64,000 nt of DNA. Origin: JAIQGF01 sp051006995. GTDB taxonomy: Bacteria; Acidobacteriota; Terriglobia; Terriglobales; Acidobacteriaceae. Location of the stretch: the NCBI GenBank assembly GCA_051006995.1, contig JBPCSQ010000001.1, forward strand, positions 120,992 through 184,991, read 5' to 3'. Below the pieces are notes generated by a model that worked only from the letters and a program-made list of their open reading frames with translations, had not been told where the DNA came from and ran no database searches. Below, one piece after another: positions 29,501-35,123 of this stretch. The translations under genes and the position numbers were made by a program. The stretch's first letter is position 1. Every line of letters begins with the position of its first letter.

Positions 29501-29673
29501 GAGTGCTGCTGGTCATCGCGCTGCTGATGGTGCACGTCGGCTGCGGCGGCGGGGGAACGCAGTCTTCAACGCAGACTACGTCGTCGGCTTCCGCCAGCAC
29601 GGTCGTGCTGACCGTCAGCGGGACGTCGCAGTCGCTGACCCACTCCACCACGCTCACGGTGACCATGCCGTAA
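17563..29673 (+). CDS. Giant secreted multi-domain beta-propeller / DUF11 / IPT protein
   Basis: 4036 residues from ATG 17563 (GGGAG box six bases upstream), opening a signal peptide cleaved near residue 23. Order, approximate: 50-265 N-terminal domain with FEPNRGQ, as found before SBBP repeats; 268-455 SBBP repeats (YIGGTGEDFG...VDGNGNIY); 457-790 BNR/sortilin-like repeats (TNGGTSWT, DSGATWS); 805-1076 SBBP again; 1077-1470 three DUF11 domains; 1490-1810 YncE-like propeller; 1815-1900 IPT/TIG; 1905-2265 propeller; 2270-2535 two DUF11; 2540-2895 propeller; 2903-2985 IPT; 3000-3380 propeller; 3390-3650 two DUF11; 3782-3865 PKD-like; 3868-3940 Ig-like; 3951-3990 hydrophobic hairpin with C3994; short beta tail. 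Nearly all beta-structure and rich in Thr/Ser/Asn/Gly, so an adhesin or surface-layer role is likely but unproven. It stands alone with its own terminator. Confidence 0.9.
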   Translation: MRRFMSYVLVCFVTVSGLLATAQTPASSPQGMRGEASAAERQRAGVAYGRLPLSFEPNRGQTQGTADFVSRGSGYAMFLNSTETVLSLRGAARPRRKSAEDAGPQMIPSGGVLRMRLLGANKKAEFSGEDLQTGKSNYFIGNDPKQWRTDIPNYGRVRYHGIYKGIDLVYYGNHRRLEHDFEVAPGADPRRIRLAFEGASALELEKSGDVVLRMSGGDVHLRKPVIYQQDNGARREIAGGYVLRGKQVGIEVGEYDRNQTLVIDPILAYSTYIGGTGEDFGSSVAVDGNGNIYLAGYSASNSGFPPAGVPAGVSTTCGGVPNGCSTAVGADDAFIIKLNSSFVPQYGTFIGGNNDDEAYSIAVDGSGNAYITGFTNSNNFPGALNSPLQSFMGNAFVTEVNAAGNSIAFSTLIGGTARDFGQAIAVDNSGNIYLNGISLSSDFPAIGPAITTPPPVINISTNGGTSWTAPTTGPTALDIKAVVVDRLSNGTGGNPGTLYAGAIGGVYKSIDSGATWSRLPISAELSFNTTQVPGDFVQALAIVPSISQGLPATLYAGSRFFGVQRSTDGGSTWTQITSGLANTDVLSLAVNPNNTSQVFAGTSGGGVFMSSNADTTGTWTQLTTSGLSNNSSRTVNSLVYDKTTNTLYAGTNNGVFQNVAPGVASTWNSFSTGLTNTRVIALADDQTGSPNLYAATFGGGLFKTPISPFTTWTSANGSGGTAIGTLLLRTVAVDPSNSAIIYAGGRNGLFKSTNSGGAWSNLNTTGMTSKAPYSIAVDPANGSNLYVGMGNHMSFLAILAQGGSVTYAAQFGGTSGVVEAYGLAVDGAGNIYHAGATVAQSMPGPFPAGAPTTIAGPNFDGFVAKINLSNSPTPVVWDRLLGSPESDDFITGVAVDGSGKVYVTGYTAGTFPVTGTAYQTTLSGPVGVADDVFLTKLDSTGANLLYSTYFGGTGDDLAYSLALMPTTGQVAVAGESTSFDIPGGNGQSLNQDGDTGLLAAFDTTKSGAASLINWSFLGGRTSNEYINSVAVDGSGNLYMTGTTWSTDFPTTTGALQTVASTAPDAFFSKLSSNGNTSDLQLSMTKNVGGVVFAGQPYTYTITVHNLNSSPTPSAANVAVEDLLPSVETFSSVTSSQGSCFNNQLGVGMKVKCSLGALASGASATVTLTVSANPSAGQVTTTFTNIAYASTDDDDPDPTNNSIAIGTTVLTQADLQISSFMFSQSPAGTVTPNTLVTYNVTVYNAGPNSISGSPALTLTDVLPSGFTFVTGANCSGSTTVTCTLPNLGANTSFTFSYQVNVGSSTGTFPHNLSVSTSAASDPVSSNNSMTVATTVANGNSDLQLTGPFSVSGIVGGTVPLVFTVKNNGPNAASGFTLTMTLPSGLSLVNSSSSGPITATCSAGNGIVTCSTPTVASSFPATQNVTVRLAVTTNLQGAFSSQATVSGADFDPNTGNNGASTTITFAATTTNNLNQNVALGDNNSGVLLSLSDLNLSSGPSGPPLLGGAQPFSIRVAPNGRLAYIGYNNSSYISVFDMTVTGEVRRIPLPGNSLGVGHARGLALSPDGSKLIAVGRDMGDEIFIIDTTTFAVTPVSLDGQLGDSAGVHDISIESAVVVGTRAYLNPTNGNQPIVVVDFSSTPVVSTVAGTTGFGNAPNNDHSMAIAHGNTVLAARGANVLSISTATNTLSHSVTIPNGPARGIAVGNVSGSGTYAFVADDNNGNELISVIDLVVGSSTFGQIRSTTSTGVGFAVRNMSLSPDNNTLVVVSANGSIASLSTPLLVGNSPGYIQSSTTLTGVSLRSMDISYTPVSAPPGAPVIDDVNPRTWANDSAQFLRITGSNFQNGALVRIGSMDPLPATFVSANEIQVTVPKGAPAQTANIIVTNPNSSDVLPARYVSSKGNSVRITTPAGFSPAHAVVSSNFYNLSTIFKDATNIPTGPLPEPLTLAPDGSSAYYTAQFIDASLLNITSLDSLSAPLGGIQLTGVGVTFNTSDGPTATDPVTGKKVAYYISLLTTGGGLTGTDALLTMVDIDPASGTRNTVLNSISANMNDANFGEGLAVTPNGNFVYAVVNACNTFVVNQICTSPVTHLLIFNTQAGTVTNISDITAIGANASQQHLLITTDGSTTSLLMNDPNGNVVVYDITGGPLTGSSSPMATLQASLASAVSLSAFQVAGQHMYAIGTDPNGNASLQAFNFVRSPSPIFGHAGSIAVAPDADDLRVDGNLLYVTFTNQDLVGVFDASQVAASNSSALITNIATGIAPQFLAVSSRGSTTADVAVCAASASTSTSCVSSGPAFMFNGQAFAPFTVKNLGPSTATGLTFTTTLPAGVTLTTAYSITDGAQTDLPILCTGTTTVTCALPNLGVYDSNFQSPQANIFLGVTPTTSSPLTITGTIATASFDPVAGNNAANISLNTGADLQVTVDPFTDPVAVGGQVTYVIRVTNNGPQNATNVTAGFFSALQPSSAVASQGSCSFGSCSLGAINSGATATITVTATITNQAASSATNGSISSTVFVSDATAADPNPGNNTLDIVSHLVAGASPSEFWFAGDFTGHTMSLFRTSDNSQVMNGTSMLAIPTGPRPTRIVMAPNRHLAFSPHVSEGANYVSVVDTTIQQEIQRIYIDTKSQQWNVAITPAGDKLLVAASGADTVDIVDLTHFPYTISQRVNLNGLVGDNASMTNDIQFRDVVIAGNKAYISAFVSPGNAGLNVIVVDLGTLAVSTVANTSKIGFLGSQSGLAVLPDGSAVVGVGADDVNPDQLFLINTSTSAVSTLNLPVTDSLTSGTLGVVASPVISNPALGYVAYFDNSGVHLEQVNLTSLLLGNTVTAINSAPLFGMAINSAGTRVLVGSDNASIFSGQSYVVDTGLLASNPNSSVIATLITGFNNTAISAGSADLVPEPGAPTVSDIEPRLIFNNVANTVTVTGSGFQSGATVKIGPLDPIVANVVSPTQLTVTIPAGVQTHGDDLVIIVTNPNFGGALQSQVVSGALDFNTIASKAASFQILSPFTFQPRYEVAVSTAGDDNISILHWERRQKGVQFLQPGLFRPQGGAYSFDGSILYVPTADAQGTGINAALALVSTTSFNNNPTFLPIGISSSPVNLNVGTADVVRVANYPPTGRPAAYLANGLRTNTNPNKNSLLLHIVDADQSAPTANTYIDGIDFPTTNLVAASTLGVSSDGRYVYVFDGNDQQLVIFDVTTRTTASATTASLGVGSAQKHVVVTPDNKSLLLQGPAGQIMVFDISGGNVMSPTLIPTTGTIAGSTPAGMNAPFFGNFVVTGNFLYGFDASQNLVEVFSYNRSNNTFGFLNYFVISGHTGVPGRAGMVVTPDGKMLYVAMESEDAVAVLDANKLATSGTQNDPTVYLTKMGTGLAPGSMAINPVPLDNIGIDQQAIISHAPTSVTAGSDITYTITVKNNSPYQSNGGGMVITLDPHLIFKSSTLYDPNNEFAQFINCSGTQQILCDFGGQKSSQNCNGSNCGDGLPANFTNSIQLVATTTTTGPVTTSVGVAGEDFDPIPANNTAADTTTVAPNASTEADLQVIATAVAGSPNTYTATVTNLGPAIATNVVITDLLDGYGLGGASSPAGICTFTAPTVSCGTLSSLGVNATVTMTVSVTPPTSGWAANVFHATATELDPNPTNNAVRISTGGSVNTQPGTNIMVTGSDATAGIGGNVVFDTVTGAGQTTIGAMVAPLPPPPGYRNGLAPLVFDISTTATYAGGININLQYPTANFHHPAKVRLFHFEGSTWVDRTSMVNVASGIISGRVTSLSPFTLVEPLNNPPVANAGAGYNVNGVAAGTAVSLDGSGSSDADADPLSYRWSGPFAEGKGVVFGIKPTVTLPVGVNTVSLVVNDGEADSPAVSVNVAVSDFTLKTASSSVVLQRGQSASYTLSVGSLYGTFGAPVNLACSSPSADVSCSISTNSVTPGSGGATATLTITANNKTAMLHRRGGSFLALWLGTLPLFGIVLVGAKRRRGYLLGVLLVIALLMVHVGCGGGGTQSSTQTTSSASASTVVLTVSGTSQSLTHSTTLTVTMP

Positions 29674-29716
29674 GCGCTCAAGTTGGAAGGTACTCTCGGG
29701 GGAGGGTACCGGCCGG

Positions 29717-29752
29717 AAAGGAGCATGGCGCGAGCCATGCTCCTTTCTTTTT
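29717..29752 (+). terminator. Intrinsic terminator of giant gene
   Basis: Perfect 13-bp stem (29717-29729 with 29734-29746), GCGA loop, followed by CTTTTT. A textbook rho-independent terminator 44 bases after the giant gene's stop. Confidence 0.93.
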
Positions 29753-29781
29753 GAGAGATGTAATAATGTCCGATCACGGCC

Positions 29782-31074
29782 ATGACCAAGAAACCTGCTG
29801 CCAAGACCAAGAACGTGAACAAGGACCCGCGCTCGGGGGCGAGCGCGCTCCAGCACAACGACGGCTCGGACCAGCGCACGTATTCCATTCCCGATTGGCG
29901 GCTGGAGCGGCCGGATTTCAAGATTGAGCAGGTACGCGAAGGCGAGGACGTCCGCTACGTCGTGCACGGCGATCTCACCGCCCAGGCGCCGCCCATTCGC
30001 GACTCGAAGTACCTGACGCGCGAGCAGCACATCGAAATCTACCGCTGGATGCTGCTCAACCGCCGCATGGAAGCGGCGCTGGAAAATCTCTATAAGCAGG
30101 GCAAAGTCGTGGGCGGTGTGTACTTCGGCCTGGGGCAGGAGGCGTGCTCGTGCGCCTCGGCCTACGCGCTGAAGAAAGATGAGTGGATGGGCCCGATGAT
30201 CCGCAACCAGGGCTCGCTGCTGGTCAAAGGCTTTTCCGCGCGCGACATCATGATGCAGTACATGGCGAAGGCCGGCTCGCCGACGTTCGGCAAAGATGCC
30301 AGCTCGCACTTTGGCGACATCCGCGAACGCAACGTAGTTTCGCCGATCTCGACGCTGGGCGACCTTATTCCTGTGCTCACCGGCGTGGCGCTGGGCGCGC
30401 GTTTGCAAGGGCGCAACATCGCTGTCATGACCTACATCGGTGACGGCGGGCAGAGTACAGGCGTCACTTACGAAGGCCTGAATTTCGCCGCCGTGCAGAA
30501 GCTTGGGCTGGTGCTGTTCGTCGAGAACAACATCTGGGCGTACTCCACGCCGACAGACGAGCAGTTCCGCTGCAAAGACCTGGCCGAGCGCGCCATTGCG
30601 TACGGAATTCCGGGGATGATCGTGGACGGCACCGACGCTTGCCAGGTGTACGACGCGGCGCACGAGGCGTGCGAGCGAGCCCGCCGCGGCGAGGGCCCGA
30701 CTCTGATCGAAGCGAAGATGATGCGCATGAAAGGCCACGCCATCCACGACGCGGCGCAGTATGTACCGCGACCGCTGTTCGAGTACTGGACGCGGCGCGA
30801 CCCGATCGCGCGCTTCGAGAATTATCTGGTCAAGGTGAAGAAGTGGCTCACGGCTTCGGAAAACGAAAAACTGATTGCTGACGTTGAGCGCCAGTTGGAT
30901 GGAGATCGCGAGGCGGCGGTGAATTCGCCCATGCCGGACGCGGCGTCCACGCCGCTCGACGTGTGGTGCGAGGGCTGTCACGAGGTCAAGTTGAAGTACG
31001 CGGTGCCGAAGTATCCGAAAGAAAAGAAGAGCGCGGGTCGCAAGCAGGTGGAGGCAGCGGGACATTTGAAATGA
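29782..31074 (+). CDS. 2-oxoacid dehydrogenase E1 component, alpha subunit
   Basis: 430-residue thiamine-diphosphate decarboxylase subunit. The TPP/Mg motif is intact (GDGGQSTGVTYEGLNFAA...VENN), and the phosphorylation-loop-like region (SSHFGDIRERN) and C-terminal YVPRPLFEYW region fit the branched-chain/pyruvate E1 alpha family. The N-terminal 35 residues are Lys/Asn-rich and disordered. With E1 beta (31825) and E2 (32947) it forms a 2-oxoacid dehydrogenase complex converting a 2-oxoacid to acyl-CoA; the overall look is closer to the branched-chain type than to E. coli AceE. Its stop overlaps the start of the inserted HEPN-like gene (ATGA). Confidence 0.93.
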   Translation: MTKKPAAKTKNVNKDPRSGASALQHNDGSDQRTYSIPDWRLERPDFKIEQVREGEDVRYVVHGDLTAQAPPIRDSKYLTREQHIEIYRWMLLNRRMEAALENLYKQGKVVGGVYFGLGQEACSCASAYALKKDEWMGPMIRNQGSLLVKGFSARDIMMQYMAKAGSPTFGKDASSHFGDIRERNVVSPISTLGDLIPVLTGVALGARLQGRNIAVMTYIGDGGQSTGVTYEGLNFAAVQKLGLVLFVENNIWAYSTPTDEQFRCKDLAERAIAYGIPGMIVDGTDACQVYDAAHEACERARRGEGPTLIEAKMMRMKGHAIHDAAQYVPRPLFEYWTRRDPIARFENYLVKVKKWLTASENEKLIADVERQLDGDREAAVNSPMPDAASTPLDVWCEGCHEVKLKYAVPKYPKEKKSAGRKQVEAAGHLK

Positions 31075-31811
31075 GCGCGACCACAAAGGAACAGATCAAA
31101 GCGGAGCTCAATGCGGTGTTAGATCAAGGGTCTAAGCTGGTCCCTTTGGTTAGGAAAGGTGCGCTCGAATTCGGTGCAGAGTACCAAGAATGGTATACAA
31201 AGGCGCTCCCCTTGGTACGGACGTTGGCTCCTGATCGCCTAGACGAATTTCGTGCCTTTTACGAACCAGCGAAGAACCGGAAGACGATAGACATCGGCAC
31301 CTACAAGTTGCAAGACTACATTGTCGGACTAGCTCCAACTTCCAGTGCATATCGTGGTCCAGCGTTCAATCACGTCGAGCTCGCCCTCTCTTATGTCTTC
31401 TCGCAACAGATGATTCTCAAGTCACTCGCCTCGAGAATTGACGGCGTGCTCGCAGATTTAGAAGCGGCCGTAGCAGTGGACATAGAAGACGCCGAACTTG
31501 CTACTGCGGAATCACTGAGGGGTTCATCGTTGCGTGCCGCAGGTGCGCTGACCGGGGTAATTCTCGAACGTCACCTTAGAAGGGTTGTAACAGGACGTGG
31601 TATCAGTGTCGGCAAGAAAAATCCTACACTCGCCGACCTAAATGACGCTCTGAAGAAGAGCTCGGTTTACGACCTTGCAACATTTAGGAAGGTTCAATTC
31701 TTGGCGGATATAAGGAACATGTGTGCACATGCTGGCGGAAGCGAACCGAGCGCACAGCAGATCGACGAGTTGATTGCTGGTGTTAAGTTTGCGGTGAAGA
31801 ATATTTCTTGA
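31071..31811 (+). CDS. HEPN-domain-like protein inserted in the E1 operon
   Basis: 246 residues, mostly helical. The C-terminal third contains the Rx4H motif of HEPN RNases, here IRNMCAH (R215, N216, H220), preceded by a region LNDALKKSSVYD and followed by a helix with Gly-Gly-Ser-Glu-Pro; this arrangement is familiar from uncharacterised HEPN proteins. The first 140 residues are helical with no motif I know. GC is about 49% by count of sample lines versus roughly 62-65% on both sides, with different codon choice, pointing to transfer. The ATG overlaps the E1 alpha stop by four bases, so it is translationally coupled; E1 beta starts 13 bases after its stop. RNase or toxin activity is inference from the motif; no cognate antitoxin is visible. 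Confidence 0.72.
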   Translation: MSATTKEQIKAELNAVLDQGSKLVPLVRKGALEFGAEYQEWYTKALPLVRTLAPDRLDEFRAFYEPAKNRKTIDIGTYKLQDYIVGLAPTSSAYRGPAFNHVELALSYVFSQQMILKSLASRIDGVLADLEAAVAVDIEDAELATAESLRGSSLRAAGALTGVILERHLRRVVTGRGISVGKKNPTLADLNDALKKSSVYDLATFRKVQFLADIRNMCAHAGGSEPSAQQIDELIAGVKFAVKNIS

Positions 31812-31824
31812 GTTTCGGAAACGA

Positions 31825-32799
31825 ATGCCTGTAGCGACTTATCTCGAAGCCATCCGCCAGGGGATCTGGGAGGAGATGGAGCGCGATCCCAGCGTCTTCT
31901 GCCTGGGCGAGGACATCGGCATCTACGGGGGCGCGTTCAAGGTCACCGAGGGGTTCGTGGACCGCTTCGGGCCGGAGCGCATCCTGGACACGCCCATCGC
32001 GGAGTCGGCCATCGTGGGCGCGGCGTTCGGCGCGTCGCTCACCGGCATGCGTCCGGTGGCCGAGTTCCAGTTCATGGACTTCATCGGCTGCGCCTTCAAC
32101 CAGATCGTCAACATGGTGGCCAAAGCGCATTTTCGCTGGGGAGCGCCGGCGCCGCTGGTGTTGCGCGGGCCCTCGGGTGGCGGCGTCCATGGCGGGCCGT
32201 TCCACTCGCAGAATCCGGAGGCATACTTCGTGCACACGCCGGGGCTGAAGGTGGTCTGCCCGGCGACCGCGTACGACGCCAAGGGGCTGATCAAGTCGGC
32301 GATCCGCGACAACAACCCGGTCATATTTTTCGAGCACAAATTCCTCTACCGGCGAATCAAAGAAGAGCTGCCGGACGGCGATTACACGGTGCCGCTCGGC
32401 AAGGCGCGGGTGGCGCGCCAAGGCCGTCACGTGTCGGTGATCACCTACGCCGCCATGGTGCACACGGCGCTGGAAGCCGCGGAAACACTGGCGAAAGATG
32501 GTATAGAAGTGGAAGTGGTGGACCTGCGCACGCTGCTGCCGCTGGACCGCGAGGCGATTGCGGCGACGGTAAAGAAAACCAATCGCGTGATCCTGCTGCA
32601 CGAAGATGTGCGCACCGGCGGCATCGCGGGCGAGGTGGCAGCCATCATTAATGAAGAGGCGTTCGACTGGCTGGACGCGCCCATCGTGCGCATCACGTCC
32701 AAAGACACGCCGGTACCGTTCTCGCCGCCGCTGGAGGAATGGTTCCTGCCGAAAGCAGACGACGTGGTGCGCGAGGCGAAGCGGCTGGTGGCGTGGTAG
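31825..32799 (+). CDS. 2-oxoacid dehydrogenase E1 component, beta subunit
   Basis: 324 residues, standard length for the E1 beta subunit. Characteristic blocks: GEDIGIYGGAFKVTEG, the glutamate contacting TPP in DTPIAESAIVGAAFG, RGPSGGGVHGGPFHSQ and the transketolase C-terminal domain (VVDLRTLLPLD, EDVRTGGIAGE). Pairs with E1 alpha at 29782, from which it is separated by the HEPN-like gene; in most genomes the two subunits are adjacent, so the gap is unusual. Starts at ATG 31825; no strong ribosome site because the preceding inserted gene ends 13 bases before. Confidence 0.95.
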   Translation: MPVATYLEAIRQGIWEEMERDPSVFCLGEDIGIYGGAFKVTEGFVDRFGPERILDTPIAESAIVGAAFGASLTGMRPVAEFQFMDFIGCAFNQIVNMVAKAHFRWGAPAPLVLRGPSGGGVHGGPFHSQNPEAYFVHTPGLKVVCPATAYDAKGLIKSAIRDNNPVIFFEHKFLYRRIKEELPDGDYTVPLGKARVARQGRHVSVITYAAMVHTALEAAETLAKDGIEVEVVDLRTLLPLDREAIAATVKKTNRVILLHEDVRTGGIAGEVAAIINEEAFDWLDAPIVRITSKDTPVPFSPPLEEWFLPKADDVVREAKRLVAW

Positions 32800-32872
32800 A
32801 CGTCTGTCTTCGGTCGGCAGTTTTCAGGAACTAGCGGGATTCCTGGAGACTGAAGACCGACGACTGAAGACT

Positions 32873-32878
32873 TATAAT
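32873..32878 (+). promoter_or_regulatory. -10-like box before E2 gene
   Basis: TATAAT 68 bases before the E2 start, in the 147-bp gap after E1 beta. No good -35. May give E2 an extra start site. The surrounding DNA (32815-32872) is made of short GAAGACCGACGAC-like repeats. Confidence 0.35.
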
Positions 32879-32946
32879 GACCAATTGCGGATGGGGTGTC
32901 CGCGCGTTCTGTACTGATCTTCACCGATATTGAAAGAAGGACGACG

Positions 32947-34440
32947 ATGCCGACTGACGTGGTCATGCCCCAGATGGGGGAATCGATTTTTGAAGGCACC
33001 ATCACCAAGTGGCTGAAGAAGCCGGGCGAAAAGGTCAATCGCGACGAGCCGCTGTTCGAAATCTCCACCGACAAGGTGGACGCCGAGATTCCTTCGCCGG
33101 CGGCCGGCGTGCTCAAGGAGATCAAGGTTCCCGAGGGCACGACGGTGCAGGTGAACACGGTGGTGGGGACCATCGCGGCCGAAGGTGAAGCCGCCGGAGC
33201 TCCCGCACCGCAGACGCAGCAGGCGGCGACCGAGAAGACAGCGCCCGCGGTGCCTCCGCCAGAAGCGGCGAAGCCGGCGGCGCCTCCTGCCCGCGCGGCC
33301 GAACCGGCGAAACCGGCGGCGACGACCAAGGGCGGCGCGGTGTCCACCGAGGGTCCAGCAAAAACCCCCGGCCCGGCCAAAGGCGGGCCGGACCGGGGTA
33401 CCCAAGCAGACCGGGGCACCCAGCCAGCCGGTGGCGCCCCAGCGCAGCCGGCGGCGAAACACGAGGTGGTCGAGTTCCCGCACGCGGCGGAGGAGGGCGA
33501 GCGGGTGCGCTCGTCGCCGCTGGTGCGGCGCATCGCGCGCGAGAACAATGTGGACCTGGGCCAGGTGAGCGGCAGCGGGCTCGGCGGCCGCATCACCAAG
33601 GAAGATATTTTCCAGTTCCTGGAGCGCGGGCCGGCGCAGCGGCCGGCGGCGTCGGCAGCGCAGCAACCGGCAGCGCAGCGGGCTGCGTATCAAACCGGCG
33701 CAGCGGCGCCGGCGATGCCGCAGCCCATCGCGATTCCCGGCGAAGTGGTTCCGATGACGCCGATGCGCAAGAAGATTGCCGAGCGCATGGTGGAGTCGAA
33801 GCGCACCAGCGCGCACGTGCACAGCGTGTTCGAGGTGGACATGTCGCGGGTGATGGCGATCCGCTCGCGCGAGAAGGCCGACTTCGAAAAACGGACCGGC
33901 ACGCGGCTGACGCCGATGCCGTTCTTCTGCCGCGCCGCCATCGAGGCAATGCGCAACTGGCCGATCATCAACGCTTCGGTCGAGGGCGACAACATCCATT
34001 ACCACCGCAACATCAATCTCGGCATCGCGGTGGCGCTGGATTGGGGCCTGATCGTGCCGGTGATCAAGAATGCCGAAGAGCTGAACTTCCTCGGGCTACA
34101 GCGCGCCATCCTCGATTTGGCGGAGCGGGCGCGCAACAAGAAGCTGCTCCCGGACGAAGTCGCGGGCGGGACGTTCAGCATCACCAACCCGGGCAGCTAC
34201 GGGCAGATGTTCGGCTTGCCGATCATCATGCAGCCGCAGGTCGCGATCCTGGGCATCGGCTCGATCAAGAAGCAGCCGGTGGTTACGACCGATGAAAACG
34301 GCGGCGATTCTATCGCCATACGGTCCATCTGCCACATCATCCTGGGCTACGATCACCGCGTGGTTGATGGCGCCGTCGCCGACCAGTACCTGCGCGAGGT
34401 GGCGAAGTTCCTGGAGGGCTGGAACGAGGCTCTGGGGTAA
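32947..34440 (+). CDS. 2-oxoacid dehydrogenase E2 (dihydrolipoamide acyltransferase)
   Basis: 497 residues. Lipoyl domain at 1-78 with the lipoylated lysine in EISTDKVDAE (K43); a long Ala/Pro-rich swinging linker (about 80-180) with a Gly/Gln/Asp repeat segment; peripheral subunit-binding domain (about 187-225, SSPLVRRIARENN...GSGLGGRITKEDI); second linker; catalytic domain 265-497 ending with the active-site YDHRVVDG (H470, D474). ATG 32947 chosen for the conserved MPTDVVMPQMGESI opening with AAGG upstream. Transfers the acyl group to CoA as the core of the complex. One lipoyl domain only. No E3 gene is in the window. Confidence 0.95.
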   Translation: MPTDVVMPQMGESIFEGTITKWLKKPGEKVNRDEPLFEISTDKVDAEIPSPAAGVLKEIKVPEGTTVQVNTVVGTIAAEGEAAGAPAPQTQQAATEKTAPAVPPPEAAKPAAPPARAAEPAKPAATTKGGAVSTEGPAKTPGPAKGGPDRGTQADRGTQPAGGAPAQPAAKHEVVEFPHAAEEGERVRSSPLVRRIARENNVDLGQVSGSGLGGRITKEDIFQFLERGPAQRPAASAAQQPAAQRAAYQTGAAAPAMPQPIAIPGEVVPMTPMRKKIAERMVESKRTSAHVHSVFEVDMSRVMAIRSREKADFEKRTGTRLTPMPFFCRAAIEAMRNWPIINASVEGDNIHYHRNINLGIAVALDWGLIVPVIKNAEELNFLGLQRAILDLAERARNKKLLPDEVAGGTFSITNPGSYGQMFGLPIIMQPQVAILGIGSIKKQPVVTTDENGGDSIAIRSICHIILGYDHRVVDGAVADQYLREVAKFLEGWNEALG

Positions 34441-34457
34441 ATCGGCCGTTAGCTCTC

Positions 34458-34485
34458 AGCCCACCGAATGGTCGGTGGGCTTTTT
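34458..34485 (+). terminator. Intrinsic terminator of the 2-oxoacid dehydrogenase operon
   Basis: Ten-base perfect stem (34458-34467 with 34472-34481), four-base loop and a run of five T. Closes the operon 18 bases after the E2 stop. Confidence 0.92.
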
Positions 34486-34523
34486 GCGGCAGCTAAGAGC
34501 CGAGAGCTAAAGGCTAAGAGCTA
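34486..34523. repeat. AGCTAA-type short repeat cluster
   Basis: Several close copies of AGCTAA/GCTAAGAGC in under 40 bases, overlapping the end of the next gene on the minus strand. Similar clusters lie at 56382-56412 and 57263-57289, and a weaker one near 59946. Confidence 0.5.
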
Positions 34524-34946
34524 CTTCTTCGCCCAGGCGCTGGCGTTCAGGCATTGGACGGTGCCGTCAATGATCTTGCCGAGGCCGTCGCGAAACTGGT
34601 CGGCGTTCACGATGTCCTTCTGCGTAACGGCCTCGTCGAGCTTGACCACGACTTTGTAGTACGTCCCGGCGGGCGTAGCGCCTTGCGTCGGCACCAGCGG
34701 AATATTCACCTGGCCATTGGGGCCGATGCGCACGTTGATGGAACCGGCAGCAACCGGCTTGGCATCGGCGGTGACGAACGCGGGCCAGGAGATCAGCAGC
34801 GTGCCGGCGGCGGGAGAGCCGTCGGCGCGGTAGAGGATGTCCTGGACGACAGTTCTCGCGGGATCGGCGGCTAAGGCGAGCTGCGCGAGCAGCAGCAGGC
34901 AAGAAAAAAGCCGCCCGAGGCGGCAGAGTGTCGAGCTCATAGGCAT
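34521..34946 (-). CDS. Small secreted protein, beta-sandwich-like
   Basis: 141 residues with a signal peptide (hydrophobic core LFSCLLLLAQLALA, cleavage before ADPART). The mature part has the pattern RTVVQDILYRADGSPAAGTLLISWPAF followed by a Gly-rich beta region and TYYKVVVKLDE. I recall this opening in longer acidobacterial secreted proteins, where it precedes other domains; here it ends after about 120 residues, so it may be a short form. No enzymatic motif. Followed at its 5' side by a 177-bp gap and a REP fragment. Confidence 0.65.
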   Translation of the reverse strand: MPMSSTLCRLGRLFSCLLLLAQLALAADPARTVVQDILYRADGSPAAGTLLISWPAFVTADAKPVAAGSINVRIGPNGQVNIPLVPTQGATPAGTYYKVVVKLDEAVTQKDIVNADQFRDGLGKIIDGTVQCLNASAWAKK

Positions 34947-35082
34947 TTTGGATGAATCGTGTCGGCAATTGGCTCTTGGCTTTTGGCGGTGCGAAAAAGT
35001 CAGCGGTTGAAGTCACGTTGCGGCAGCCGAGGGCGGCCACCGCTGCGGAATTTTGCTATCGCGAGAATCCTGGTGGCGCTTA

Positions 35083-35112
35083 CAGCAGGTCCCTCGCTGC
35101 GCTCGGGATGAC
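35083..35112 (-). repeat. REP-like element fragment
   Basis: On the minus strand this reads GTCATCCCGAGCGCAGCGAG followed by GGACCTGCTG, the same core as the repeat amplified at 63764-64000 and related to the hairpin elements at 54190, 58776 and 59811. Confidence 0.75.
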
Positions 35113-35123
35113 AAACTTTCTAA

